Below, piece after piece: positions 8,663 to 17,878 of a DNA stretch of 64,000 nt. The translations under genes and the position numbers were made by a program. How positions within the stretch are numbered: the stretch's first letter is position 1; every line of letters begins with the position of its first letter. The stretch covers positions 1 through 64,000 of the forward strand of contig NZ_CP065364.1 of NCBI RefSeq assembly GCF_019904295.1, read 5' to 3'. The notes below the pieces were generated by a model. The model saw nothing but the letters and a program-made list of their open reading frames with translations, did not search any database and was not told where the DNA came from. Origin of the DNA: Ruegeria sp. SCSIO 43209. Its GTDB lineage: Bacteria; Pseudomonadota; Alphaproteobacteria; Rhodobacterales; Rhodobacteraceae.

Positions 8663-9817
8663 ATGCCTGCATCTCAAAATCCTTCGTCTTCGCGTCTGGC
8701 AGCCTTGGAAGGCTTCCGCATGGCCTTCTTCGCGCTTGATTTCATGCCCAAGAGTTTGTCGCAGATTGATTTTTCTGCTGCAGCGGATGAAACGACGCTC
8801 ACCAATGCACTGAACTACGATGGGAGCACTCAGATCTGGGAGGGCGGCCGTGAGGACGTCTTTGCCGTGCGTGCCACGACCGATTTGCATATTGAGCAGG
8901 CGGGAAGTTACACGTTCTATTTGCTATCGGATGACGGTTCCAGCCTGCGGCTCAATGGTCAGGACCTGATCGACAACGACGGGCTGCATGCGACTGAGCT
9001 ACAGACCGCCACGATCGAGCTGTCGGCGGGCACCCATAGCCTTGAGGCGCTCTACTTCGAGGCCTATGGCGATGCGACCCTGATGCTCGAGTGGGCTGGC
9101 CCCGATACTGGTGGTAACCGCGTCCTGCTGACCGGGGATCATGTGGCAAGCCCTGGCGACGGAACCCCGCCCCCTGTCGATGAGACACCCGTTGACGAGA
9201 CGCCTGTCGATGAGACGCCGGTGAACGAAGATCCCGTTGAGGATGATCCTGTTGATCCGACACCTGTTGATCCGACACCAGGTGATCAGGATGACAACTC
9301 GGAAGGCTTCCGCATGGCCTTCTTCGCGCTTGATTTCAGGCCTTCGAGACTGTCGCAGATTGATTTTTCTGCTGCAGCGGATGAAACGACGCTCACCAAT
9401 GCACTGAACTACGATGGGAGCACTCAGATCTGGGAGGGCGGCCGTGAGGACGTCTTTGCCGTGCGTGCCACGACCGATTTGCATATTGAGCAGGCGGGAA
9501 GTTACACGTTCTATTTGCTATCGGATGACGGTTCCAGCCTGCGGCTCAATGGTCAGGACCTGATCGACAACGACGGGCTGCATGCGACTGAGCTACAGAC
9601 CGCCACGATCGAGCTGTCGGCGGGCACCCATAGCCTTGAGGCGCTCTACTTCGAGGCCTATGGCGATGCGACCCTGATGCTCGAGTGGGCTGGCCCCGAT
9701 ACTGGTGGTAACCGCGTCCTGCTGACCGGGGATCATGTGGCAAGCCCTGGCGACGGAACCCCGCCCCTGTCGATGAGACACCCGTTGACGAGACGCCTGT
9801 CGATGAGACGCCGGTGA
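8663..9817 (+). CDS. N-terminal readable part of the PA14-repeat protein
   Basis: This piece, 384 residues, starts at ATG 8663 with a short 16-residue lead and reads through PA14-like copy 1 and most of copy 2. It then leaves the frame at the missing C near 9765 and ends on a short out-of-frame tail (LSMRHPLTRRLSMRRR). Each copy has the PA14-type strand pattern, including YTFYLLSDDGSSLRLNG and the HSLEALYFEAYGDATLMLEW segment. As it stands the product would be two carbohydrate-binding-like domains without the beta-helix region. I treat it as a fragment of the larger gene rather than an independent protein. Confidence 0.6.
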   Translation: MPASQNPSSSRLAALEGFRMAFFALDFMPKSLSQIDFSAAADETTLTNALNYDGSTQIWEGGREDVFAVRATTDLHIEQAGSYTFYLLSDDGSSLRLNGQDLIDNDGLHATELQTATIELSAGTHSLEALYFEAYGDATLMLEWAGPDTGGNRVLLTGDHVASPGDGTPPPVDETPVDETPVDETPVNEDPVEDDPVDPTPVDPTPGDQDDNSEGFRMAFFALDFRPSRLSQIDFSAAADETTLTNALNYDGSTQIWEGGREDVFAVRATTDLHIEQAGSYTFYLLSDDGSSLRLNGQDLIDNDGLHATELQTATIELSAGTHSLEALYFEAYGDATLMLEWAGPDTGGNRVLLTGDHVASPGDGTPPLSMRHPLTRRLSMRRR

Positions 9818-11080
9818 ACGAAGATCCCGTTGAGGATGATCCTGTTGATCCGACAACCTGTTGATCCGACACCAGGTGATCAGGATGACAACTCGGAAGG
9901 CTTCCGCATGGCCTTCTTCGCGCTTGATTCAGGCCTTCGAGACTGTCGCAGATTGATTTTCTGCTGCAGCGGATGAAACGACGCTCACCAATGCACTGAA
10001 CTACGATGGGAGCACTCAGATCTGGGAGGGCGGCCGTGAGGACGTCTTTGCCGTGCGTGCCACGACCGATTTGCATATTGAGCAGGCGGGAAGTTACACG
10101 TTCTATTTGCTATCGGATGACGGTTCCAGCCTGCGGCTCAATGGTCAGGACCTGATCGACAACGACGGGCTGCATGCGACTGAGCTACAGACCGCCACGA
10201 TCGAGCTGTCGGCGGGCACCCATAGCCTTGAGGCGCTCTACTTCGAGGCCTATGGCGATGCGACCCTGATGCTCGAGTGGGCTGGCCCCGATACTGGTGG
10301 TAACCGCGTCCTGCTGACCGGGGATCATGTGGCAAGCCCTGGCGACGGAACCCCGCCCCCTGTCGATGAGACACCCGTTGACGAGACGCCTGTCGATGAG
10401 ACGCCGGTGAACGAAGATCCCGTTGAGGATGATCCTGTTGATCCGACACCTGTTGATCCGACACCAGGTGATCAGGATGACAACTCGGAAGGCTTCCGCA
10501 TGGCCTTCTTCGCGCTTGATTTCAGGCCTTCGAGACTGTCGCAGATTGATTTTTCTGCTGCAGCGGATGAAACGACGCTCACCAATGCACTGAACTACGA
10601 TGGGAGCACTCAGATCTGGGAGGGCGGCCGTGAGGACGTCTTTGCCGTGCGTGCCACGACCGATTTGCATATTGAGCAGGCGGGAAGTTACACGTTCTAT
10701 TTGCTATCGGATGACGGTTCCAGCCTGCGGCTCAATGGTCAGGACCTGATCGACAACGACGGGCTGCATGCGACTGAGCTACAGACCGCCACGATCGAGC
10801 TGTCGGCGGGCACCCATAGCCTTGAGGCGCTCTACTTCGAGGCCTATGGCGATGCGACCCTGATGCTCGAGTGGGCTGGCCCCGATACTGGTGGTAACCG
10901 CGTCCTGCTGACCGGGGATCATGTGGCAAGCCCTGGCGACGGAACCCCGCCCCCTGTCGATGAGACACCCGTTGACGAGACGCCTGTCGATGAGACGCCG
11001 GTGAACGAAGATCCCGTTGAGGATGATCATGTTGATCCGACACCTGTTGATCCGACACCAGGTGATCAGGATGACAACTC
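8707..11080 (+). repeat. Four tandem near-identical 594-base coding repeats
   Basis: Copies run 8707-9300, 9301-9894, 9895-10486 and 10487-11080, of 594, 594, 592 and 594 bases. By eye they are almost identical. Copy 1 differs at one short site (encoding FMPKSLS where the others encode FRPSRLS). Copy 4 has one changed base in the linker (encoding DDH rather than DDP). Copies 2 and 3 carry the four single-base indels that break the frame. Identity at silent sites shows very recent duplication or ongoing gene conversion. This is a coding minisatellite, not a CRISPR or an insertion sequence. Confidence 0.95.
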
Positions 11081-13793
11081 GGATGGTGGCGGAATCCCAC
11101 CCGTAGACGTGGATTCGGCCTTTTCCGTGGCTGGCGGTCGAGTGACAACGCTACAGGTGGAAAATAGCGAATCCGTTGAAAGTATTTCTATTCTGGAAGG
11201 CCCGGATCACGGGAACCTGACCGTGAACCCGGACAATACACTGGCGCTGGTGATGAGCCACGAGCAGGAGTTTTCGGGTCAGATAAACTTTACCTATGAA
11301 GTCACTTATGCAGGCGGTGCCACCGAAGTGCATGGTAGCACTGTGAACGTGCAGCCGACCACGCAGGGCGATGGCTGGGGAAAAGGTGACTTCTACATGC
11401 TCGAGCAGGATGAGAACGGGAATGTCGTTGTCGAGCATGGTGACAATCACCGTGAGGTCTATGTTTCGGGCAGCAATGATGCGCTGAGCATCTCGGATAT
11501 CGCCGCCATTGAGGGGCTGCGTGCTGACCAGATTACGGCGCAATGGCTTGTCAACAATCCTGAATACGGCGGCAGTGAAGGTATGGCGCTGGACAGTCAG
11601 GCCGGGATGATGCTGTGGCGTCAGATCACGGGTTCCGGCTCCGAGCCGTCCTCGCACTGGCTCCTGTTTGAGCGCGGATATGAGTATGATGGGCTGGGTA
11701 GCATCATCGAATGGGGCACTCAAGGTGAGAGCCCCCTGCATCCGATTCATATTACCGCTTATGGTGACGGAGACCGCCCAACCCTTCATGACAACATCTC
11801 GATCATTGCCGAACAAAGCGACTATATTGTCTTCTCCGATCTGGAGGTGACCGGTGGGGTCCAATCTCTAACTGGATCTCACCTGTTGTTCGACAATGTG
11901 GATTTCAACAGCAATACTCTGCTGGTTGACGGTGCCGTTGGATTTACCCTGAATAACTCAACAGTCACAGATGTTTATCTTACGTCACCATTGGAGGGCG
12001 GGTCTTGGACTGGCTATGAGGGCGCGACGGGAATTCTAATGAGCAATACTGATGGTCTGCTCATCCAGAATACTCTGTTTGATCAAAATGGGTTTGCTCC
12101 AGACTATGACCCGAATTTGTCGACCTCTGGTGGCCAACCTCCGAGTGTGTTCAGTCACGGTGTCTACATTGACTACAACAACTTGGATGTCACATTCCGC
12201 GACAACATTGTGATGAATGCGGCAAACAATGCGATGATGATCCGCTCAGGCGGCTTCATCGAGGACAACGTCCTCGCAAACAGCAACGCGGCAGGCAACT
12301 TTGCCGGGGGCAATTGGAACGGTTCGGGCTACATTGGCAATTATACACTTTTTGCAGACAACGTCGTGACCTCGGCAGGCTATCACGTGGCAGAACATAC
12401 TGGCGCGCCATCTATAGGGATACACAACAACGGTCTGGATACAACGATGATAGACAATATCATCGCGCACTTGGCCAACCCCGACAATCCGGAAGAGATA
12501 GCTTATAAGGAATGGGCAGGCTATGCTGTTGGTCACACCCAGAACCCTTTCTATGACGACACCATCGTATATAACTGGGATGGTTCAAGAGAAGAGCAAC
12601 CAGACCAGAATATTGATGGTCTCAACACGGACATTCTTAACGCGACCACGATTCAGAATTTCACCCAGCAACTTCTGGGCGATCCGAATGCAGATATTCC
12701 GGATCTGGTGGCGTTTCTGCGGGCTCAGGCCGACGGCGAACTTGATCACTATGTGGACGCCGACCTGATCATTGACTTCTTCCAGACCGGCTTTGGCTTG
12801 GCCGTCGAGGAGCGCGTCATCGCTGAAACCGTGCGGTTCGTGCCCAGCGATCTGGGGGATGGTATCCGCTGGGACAACAGGCTCAACTGGACGACCGAAG
12901 ACCTGCCTGGCAGCGTTGCCGGCGACAGTGTCGATCTGGGCGGCAATTGGGTCAGTTACGGTGGCACAACTGTCATTGCGAACCTCGAGTTGGGCGACGG
13001 CGGTACGCTGACCGTTGGTAATGGCAAGCTGACTGTCACTGGCGACACCACGGTCGGCGAAGATGGCGGCACGATTCAGGTCTCCAATGTCGGCCAATTG
13101 TGGATGAATGGCTATGGCGACGACGATACACTCGTGCTCAATGTCGACGGCGGCCGTTTCGTCAATACCGGTGATATGAGCGGGAGTGCCCAGACCACCG
13201 TCACGGATGGTCAGGCGATTTTGGCCACAGATGGTGCCAATTACGATGTCGAGGCTGGTGCGATCCTTCATGTTGAAGGCAACGATGCCAAGGTCGGTTT
13301 CGATGGAGAAACAGGCGACACCGCCGTGCTGCGCCTTGCCGAAGATGGTACGTTGGCCTTCTCGGCCGAGGATGGCGACATCGGCGGGATCGGGGAGTTC
13401 CGCTCAGGTGCCTTCGGTGACGACCCGGACGTCGCTTCGGGCGCGAACCTTGGTCTGGGTACGCTTGATCTGGACCTCTCTGGCCTTTCCGCCGGCACAT
13501 ATGAGCTGTTGTCCGTCGATGAGATAATCGGGGAGTTCTCCGACGTGTATTTCAATGGTTTGGCAGGCAACCATGACGCCGATCTGGTGGTCGATTACAC
13601 CAATGATACGATCACCCTGTCGGTGACAGAGGGCTCGGGCTCCGTGAATATGTCCTATGTTGGTGAAGAGGGTGATATGGACGACCATGGCGCTGCACTT
13701 TGGGCGGCCTTGACAGATGGTCATGATCCGCATTCCGATACCCTGCCGACGGAAATCTATAACGAAGCCGAATTGGTCTATATGATTGGCTGA
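10053..13793 (+). CDS. C-terminal readable part: two PA14 repeats and beta-helix
   Basis: The second readable piece, 1,246 residues from a GTG inside copy 3. It contains the end of copy 3, all of copy 4, an Ig-like module (about residues 355-430) and a right-handed beta-helix region (about residues 560-860) with Asn/Asp-rich turns such as GFTLNNSTVTDVYL and GLLIQNTLFDQNGF. A C-terminal beta-rich section (about 950-1190) resembles passenger repeats of large secreted adhesins. The GTG start has no ribosome-binding site and falls mid-domain, so it is an artefact of the frameshift. The acidic composition and lack of Cys are typical of secreted marine bacterial proteins. A strong terminator follows. 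Confidence 0.68.
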   Translation: MRATTDLHIEQAGSYTFYLLSDDGSSLRLNGQDLIDNDGLHATELQTATIELSAGTHSLEALYFEAYGDATLMLEWAGPDTGGNRVLLTGDHVASPGDGTPPPVDETPVDETPVDETPVNEDPVEDDPVDPTPVDPTPGDQDDNSEGFRMAFFALDFRPSRLSQIDFSAAADETTLTNALNYDGSTQIWEGGREDVFAVRATTDLHIEQAGSYTFYLLSDDGSSLRLNGQDLIDNDGLHATELQTATIELSAGTHSLEALYFEAYGDATLMLEWAGPDTGGNRVLLTGDHVASPGDGTPPPVDETPVDETPVDETPVNEDPVEDDHVDPTPVDPTPGDQDDNSDGGGIPPVDVDSAFSVAGGRVTTLQVENSESVESISILEGPDHGNLTVNPDNTLALVMSHEQEFSGQINFTYEVTYAGGATEVHGSTVNVQPTTQGDGWGKGDFYMLEQDENGNVVVEHGDNHREVYVSGSNDALSISDIAAIEGLRADQITAQWLVNNPEYGGSEGMALDSQAGMMLWRQITGSGSEPSSHWLLFERGYEYDGLGSIIEWGTQGESPLHPIHITAYGDGDRPTLHDNISIIAEQSDYIVFSDLEVTGGVQSLTGSHLLFDNVDFNSNTLLVDGAVGFTLNNSTVTDVYLTSPLEGGSWTGYEGATGILMSNTDGLLIQNTLFDQNGFAPDYDPNLSTSGGQPPSVFSHGVYIDYNNLDVTFRDNIVMNAANNAMMIRSGGFIEDNVLANSNAAGNFAGGNWNGSGYIGNYTLFADNVVTSAGYHVAEHTGAPSIGIHNNGLDTTMIDNIIAHLANPDNPEEIAYKEWAGYAVGHTQNPFYDDTIVYNWDGSREEQPDQNIDGLNTDILNATTIQNFTQQLLGDPNADIPDLVAFLRAQADGELDHYVDADLIIDFFQTGFGLAVEERVIAETVRFVPSDLGDGIRWDNRLNWTTEDLPGSVAGDSVDLGGNWVSYGGTTVIANLELGDGGTLTVGNGKLTVTGDTTVGEDGGTIQVSNVGQLWMNGYGDDDTLVLNVDGGRFVNTGDMSGSAQTTVTDGQAILATDGANYDVEAGAILHVEGNDAKVGFDGETGDTAVLRLAEDGTLAFSAEDGDIGGIGEFRSGAFGDDPDVASGANLGLGTLDLDLSGLSAGTYELLSVDEIIGEFSDVYFNGLAGNHDADLVVDYTNDTITLSVTEGSGSVNMSYVGEEGDMDDHGAALWAALTDGHDPHSDTLPTEIYNEAELVYMIG

Positions 13794-13812
13794 ACCGGCC
13801 ACTCAGATCCTC

Positions 13813-13845
13813 AGGGCGGTTGAGCATTCCTCTACCGCCCTTTTT
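13813..13845 (+). terminator. Rho-independent terminator after the PA14 protein gene
   Basis: An 8-base perfect stem (AGGGCGGT at 13813-13820 with ACCGCCCT at 13834-13841), a 13-base loop and a run of T closing the stem (13841-13845), starting 20 bases after the stop codon. It separates this gene from the convergent acyltransferase gene. Confidence 0.9.
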
Positions 13846-13854
13846 CTACAGAAA

Positions 13855-14976
13855 TCAGGGCTTCTGTAGCAGGCCGAGGAATGGCTTTCGGCGCTTGAAT
13901 GACAGGAAGTAGTTTTCATAGGTTCTGAAGCTTATTTCAGCGATTGCGATGGAGATCGGAATATAAGCCAGAGTGACCAGAAGCGACCAGCTTGGATCAC
14001 CCGCGGAGACGCCCAGAAATGCCAGGCCGCGGGTTGTGAAATCCAACCCGATCAGATGATACAGGTAGACGCCGTAACTGATCGCACCTACCCGCGCGAC
14101 GGGTGGTAGTGACAGAACAGGGGACAATGCGTTGTCCTCCCGCACGACCAAAGACCCCAGCAGGAGCGCCATGATCAGATGCACAACAAGCTGTGGCCAA
14201 CCTGTCAGGTTTACGGGTAGAAATTCCAGAGCAACTATCAAGACACCGAGCCAGATCAGCGCGCTCCATCGACCACCAAGGCCGCGTGACAGTACCATGT
14301 AGCCACGACGATTATTCAACAATACAGCCAGAAATGAGCCCAACAAGATGGCCTCATAAGCTCCCCCCGGTAGTGCCCAGACCGCGTTCTCGGTACGCAG
14401 CGGGCCTGGCCACATCCCCCATTGTTGGGCATAGGCACAAAATACGATGGCCGCCGCCAAAAGCCAGCTGCGGATATGGCGCATATGCAGGGTCAAAAGC
14501 AGGACCAGCGGCCAGAGCAGGTAGTATTGTTCCTCGACCGAAAGTGACCAGGTTGGTGCTAGAAGCGGGATTTCTTCGGTCAGGAAATTGGCCATAAAAA
14601 AATAGTAGAACTTGACCAACGGCACATATTGGGTCTCGCCTTTCAACGCGATGTAATAGATCGATAAGGCTGTCACGATCAGGAAATAGACCGGCAGGAT
14701 CCGCAGCGCCCGACGCCAGTAGAAGCCCGCAATAGAAAATTGCCCCTTACGGGCCTCTTCGCGCAGTAGAAGTGTCGTAATCAAGAACCCACTGAGCACG
14801 AAGAACAGGTCCACACCAAGGAAGCCGCGATCCAACAGGCGTAAAGGTTCCTGACCCGGATCAAAGAGCGGGCTGTGGTGCCACAGTACTGCGCCGATGC
14901 AAAGACACCTGAGCCCGTCAAGCGAGCCGAAATGCCTTCGTGCAAGATAGTCGTCGTATAGATCTTTGGCCTGCAT
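13855..14976 (-). CDS. Membrane acyltransferase (acyltransferase 3 family)
   Basis: Integral membrane O-acyltransferase that moves an acyl group, commonly acetyl, to a sugar of an exported polysaccharide. Diagnostic segments are GSLDGLRCLCIGAVLWHH near the start (catalytic His), FLGVDLFFVLSGFLI, and WRRALRILPVYFL; about ten hydrophobic segments follow. Length, about 373 residues, is normal. I start at the ATG at 14976; a TTG at 15024 would add 16 residues. It stands alone, convergent to the PA14 protein gene. Target sugar unknown. Confidence 0.85.
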   Translation of the reverse strand: MQAKDLYDDYLARRHFGSLDGLRCLCIGAVLWHHSPLFDPGQEPLRLLDRGFLGVDLFFVLSGFLITTLLLREEARKGQFSIAGFYWRRALRILPVYFLIVTALSIYYIALKGETQYVPLVKFYYFFMANFLTEEIPLLAPTWSLSVEEQYYLLWPLVLLLTLHMRHIRSWLLAAAIVFCAYAQQWGMWPGPLRTENAVWALPGGAYEAILLGSFLAVLLNNRRGYMVLSRGLGGRWSALIWLGVLIVALEFLPVNLTGWPQLVVHLIMALLLGSLVVREDNALSPVLSLPPVARVGAISYGVYLYHLIGLDFTTRGLAFLGVSAGDPSWSLLVTLAYIPISIAIAEISFRTYENYFLSFKRRKPFLGLLQKP

Positions 14977-15585
14977 ACAAAATAACCGCTCAAATTGCGC
15001 CGCTAGTATTACGAAACACCCCAAAAGAACCAGTGCCGGATTTGGTTTTAGGCCAAATGTTTAGCGGCGGCCACGCTGAAGGCCGCAGAGGATGAGACAT
15101 TTTTTTGCCGCTGGAGCAAGAATAATGATCCCGTGACGCTCTTGCTGCAATTGTGCGACGGTCGTTCAAAATCCAAAGCGCCTAATAGACACTGTTCTGT
15201 GTTGAGAACATTTGATCACTTCAGCCCGCATATCAAAGCGCATCCGGTGTTGCGAATGCTCGTTATGGTCGTCTCAGGGACTTCTGCAGGCAATTCATCG
15301 ACACAGTGAGAACATCACCAGTCGAACACCCGCTGATGTCTGCGACGGCAGAACTGTGCAGAGTTTAAAAATGGAAGGAGATCAAGAAAAGGACACCCTA
15401 AAAACAACGCTTGCAGCCCTGATTTGCCGTCGCCTAAACTGAAACCGAACCAGATCGTACTGTACGAAATCACCGACGTGTTCTGAAAAGCTCTGATAAC
15501 AGACGAACGCGGCTTGGGTTTATCTTGTGTCGAAAGGTTGGGTGTATCGGTAAATTTGATTATTGAGTACTTCTAGGGACAAAGG
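14977..15585. other. Intergenic region between divergent acyltransferase genes
   Basis: About 600 bases lying between two acyltransferase genes that are transcribed away from each other, so both promoters should be here. I see a small hairpin (GCGGCC and GGCCGC around eight bases, near 15068-15087) and an AAAGG ribosome-binding site just before 15586. No open frame in it shows coding character. Confidence 0.4.
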
Positions 15586-17583
15586 ATGACGGTCTCATCA
15601 TCTGACTACAGACGTGAAATCGATGGCTTGCGCGCCTTGGCGATCCTGCCGGTTGTGTTTTTCCATTTTTCGCTCCCCGGTCTGGGTGGCGGGTTTGTTG
15701 GCGTTGATATCTTCTTTGTCATCTCCGGTTTTCTGATTGGCGGGTTGCTTTGGTCGGAACTCACCCAGACGGGTGGAATCCGATGGGACCAGTTTTTTCT
15801 CCGCCGGATACGGCGACTGGCACCAGCCTATTTCACGATGGCGATCAGTTGCCTTGTGGTCGGCTGGTTTGTCCTTCTGCCGTTCGAGTTTCAAGAGCTG
15901 GGCAAAGAGTTGATCTCTTCTACGGTCTATTTGTCCAACGTTTATTTCTACCTGTCTGCGGGATATTTCGACACCGCAGCGGACGAGAAACTTTTGTTAC
16001 ATACGTGGTCACTGGCGGTCGAAGAGCAGTTTTACATCATATTGCCGCTTTTTCTTTTGCTTTTACGACGTGCCCAAAAATGGCTGCCAGCTATCCTGAT
16101 TAGTCTTGGGCTGGTGTCATTGGTGGCATGTATTGGCTTCACCTCCCTGTCTCAGCCCGCGGCTTTCTATCTGTTCCCCTTCCGGGCCTGGGAGCTTCTT
16201 GCTGGTGTTTGTCTGGCGATCTTTGGGCATCGCTATGGCTGGCGATGGTCCATACATCCGCTTGTCAGCTGGATCGGCTTACTGCTGATTGTTGGGTCCG
16301 TGACGCTGATCCCGTCGGACGAGAGTTTCCCGGGGATCTGGCCCCTTGCGCCGGTTCTGGGCGCAGTTCTGATCATCGGAAACGGTAAACATGACAATCC
16401 CGTCAATTGGGCATTGAACCATCCGGTGCTCGTCTTCATCGGGTTGATTTCCTATTCCCTCTACCTTTGGCACTGGCCGGTGATCGTGCTGGCCCAATAC
16501 TATTCGGGTGAGGAATTGAGCCTGCTGGTACGAGTGATGTTGATCGGCGTCTCTGTGATATTGGCTTGGGCGTCCTTACGGTTCATTGAAAAACCTGTTC
16601 GTTTTGGCAATCTGAAACCTCAGGCGCTTTTGGGAGGCGCTGCCGGAGCCTCGATAATCACCCTAGGCGGTGGCGCGGTGATCTATCTTGGGGATGGGAT
16701 AGTCGAACGCTTCCCCCACGATGTACGTACCCACATTGAAGCTTCACAGGACTTCAGATGGGATACACCGACCTGCCGTCTTTCCGAGAGCTACGCCTTT
16801 CCGGGCAGCACAGTTTGCCACATCGGCCCAGAAGGTGACCCTGAAGTATTGATTTGGGGAGACAGCCACCTTGTTGCTTTGTCGGCTGGTATAGAGGCTG
16901 CCGCAAGATCGGCTGGCGTGCCTACATTGGTTGTTTGGCAGCTTGGCTGCGCACCTGTGTTCGGGATTGGAAAGGACGAGAGCTTTCAGCCAGAATTAGA
17001 AGACAGGAAATGCGAAACCGCAAATACGTCTCTTCAGAAAGGCTTGGAAGAATTGCCGGATTTGAAGGCGGTGCTTTTAGTGAGTCGCTGGGCCTATCAT
17101 GTTGAGGGTAAGGGCGTCGGCTTGGATGAAGGAACAACGACCAAGTTGTTTCCATCAATTGGCGGGCTTTCTGGGGATGATCAGCCACAACTTTTTGCAA
17201 AGGCTCTTCATTTTACCGTTGATGAACTGGAGAATAAATCTGACAGGGTGTTCGTATTGGAACATCCGCCAGAAATTTCAAACTATCTATCATATTTTTT
17301 GGCACGCGATGCGGCGCTACGTGGCATGGATGACAGCGAACTTATGGCCCGTACACTGGTTCAAAGCAAAGATTTGAAACAACGAATGTACAACACTAAT
17401 CGAGCGCTCGAACCCGTGCTGCGCCGCCCGAATGTCACACTTCTGGAAACCTGGCCGGAGTTTTGTACGGGCGACATTTGTTCAGCGATGAAGGATGGAA
17501 GAGCCGCATATCACGACAACAACCACGTAACCATAACCACAGCTCTGGGTTTGCAACATCTGTTCTCCCCCGTTTTTGAATAG
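15586..17583 (+). CDS. Acyltransferase with fused SGNH domain (OafA type)
   Basis: A 665-residue two-part enzyme. Residues about 1-360 are an acyltransferase-3 membrane domain (YRREIDGLRALAILPVVFFHF, GVDIFFVISGFLIGGLL, FFLRRIRRLAPAYF). Residues about 400-665 form an exported SGNH-like domain with WGDSHLVAL as the Ser motif near residue 425 and a late DNNHVT segment supplying the Asp/His pair. Such fusions (OafA-like) carry acyl groups across the membrane and load them on O-antigen or exopolysaccharide sugars. An AAAGG site lies five bases before the ATG. It is a single-gene unit followed by two adjoining palindromes. Confidence 0.88.
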   Translation: MTVSSSDYRREIDGLRALAILPVVFFHFSLPGLGGGFVGVDIFFVISGFLIGGLLWSELTQTGGIRWDQFFLRRIRRLAPAYFTMAISCLVVGWFVLLPFEFQELGKELISSTVYLSNVYFYLSAGYFDTAADEKLLLHTWSLAVEEQFYIILPLFLLLLRRAQKWLPAILISLGLVSLVACIGFTSLSQPAAFYLFPFRAWELLAGVCLAIFGHRYGWRWSIHPLVSWIGLLLIVGSVTLIPSDESFPGIWPLAPVLGAVLIIGNGKHDNPVNWALNHPVLVFIGLISYSLYLWHWPVIVLAQYYSGEELSLLVRVMLIGVSVILAWASLRFIEKPVRFGNLKPQALLGGAAGASIITLGGGAVIYLGDGIVERFPHDVRTHIEASQDFRWDTPTCRLSESYAFPGSTVCHIGPEGDPEVLIWGDSHLVALSAGIEAAARSAGVPTLVVWQLGCAPVFGIGKDESFQPELEDRKCETANTSLQKGLEELPDLKAVLLVSRWAYHVEGKGVGLDEGTTTKLFPSIGGLSGDDQPQLFAKALHFTVDELENKSDRVFVLEHPPEISNYLSYFLARDAALRGMDDSELMARTLVQSKDLKQRMYNTNRALEPVLRRPNVTLLETWPEFCTGDICSAMKDGRAAYHDNNHVTITTALGLQHLFSPVFE

Positions 17584-17608
17584 GGATGAATTAGCGAGAG
17601 GGAAATCT

Positions 17609-17635
17609 GTTTTCGAAAACCTTCTGGCCAGAAGG
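17609..17635. terminator. Two abutting perfect palindromes downstream of the OafA-like gene
   Basis: GTTTTCGAAAAC (17609-17620) is directly followed, sharing one base, by CCTTCTGGCCAGAAGG (17620-17635). Both are perfect and loop-free. Position 26 bases after a stop codon suggests a transcription-end structure, but there is no T run on the plus strand; an operator for the gene at 17879 is possible. Confidence 0.35.
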
Positions 17636-17878
17636 CAAAAATAACGGCATAAGCTCCGAAATTTATGATGAAACGCAATTTGGTATCACCAGACGCGGAC
17701 CACGCGTGCTCTTTCCTCATAGAGTGAAAAGATCAAATCCTTGATTAAAACGTCATCCGCTCGCGATCCACTTTTTCAAAGACTGAGCCTTGCCTGATCG
17801 CTGTATGTTTGATGACCTTGCCAAGCCTTGTCTGTACAGTTGTAAAGTGCCGGCTTCCCAACCAGAGAGGATTCTTTT

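Larger units (their letters stand above)
8663..13793 (+). pseudogene. Giant PA14-repeat/beta-helix protein gene, broken by indels
   Basis: Read as one gene this encodes a protein of about 1,710 residues: four copies of a 198-residue unit, each a PA14-like domain followed by an acidic Pro/Thr-rich linker (PVDETP repeats), then an Ig/cadherin-like stretch, a right-handed beta-helix region with many Asn-rich turns (about 450 residues), and an autotransporter-like beta-rich C-terminal part. The frame is lost inside repeats 2 and 3: one C is missing near 9765, one A is added near 9855, and one T is missing at each of about 9930 and 9957. The net change is minus two, and restoring it gives exactly 1,711 codons. 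There is no classical signal peptide, which suits type I secretion. PA14 and beta-helix folds suggest binding and cutting or modifying polysaccharide. The breaks may be real or assembly errors in a repeat. Confidence 0.72.

Noticed and set aside
8707..11080. Long repeated array as a CRISPR or insertion-sequence array
   Set aside because: Units are 594 bases, contiguous, without spacers and translate into one repeated domain on the plus strand; it is a coding repeat.
8999..11148. Several minus-strand open frames of 80-180 codons, repeated in the array
   Set aside because: They are antisense to the PA14 repeats, recur only because the DNA recurs, and have Arg/His-rich compositions typical of antisense frames.
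15212..15442. Small plus-strand open frame between the two acyltransferase genes
   Set aside because: No recognisable motif, Cys/Arg/Ser-rich composition and no good ribosome-binding site.
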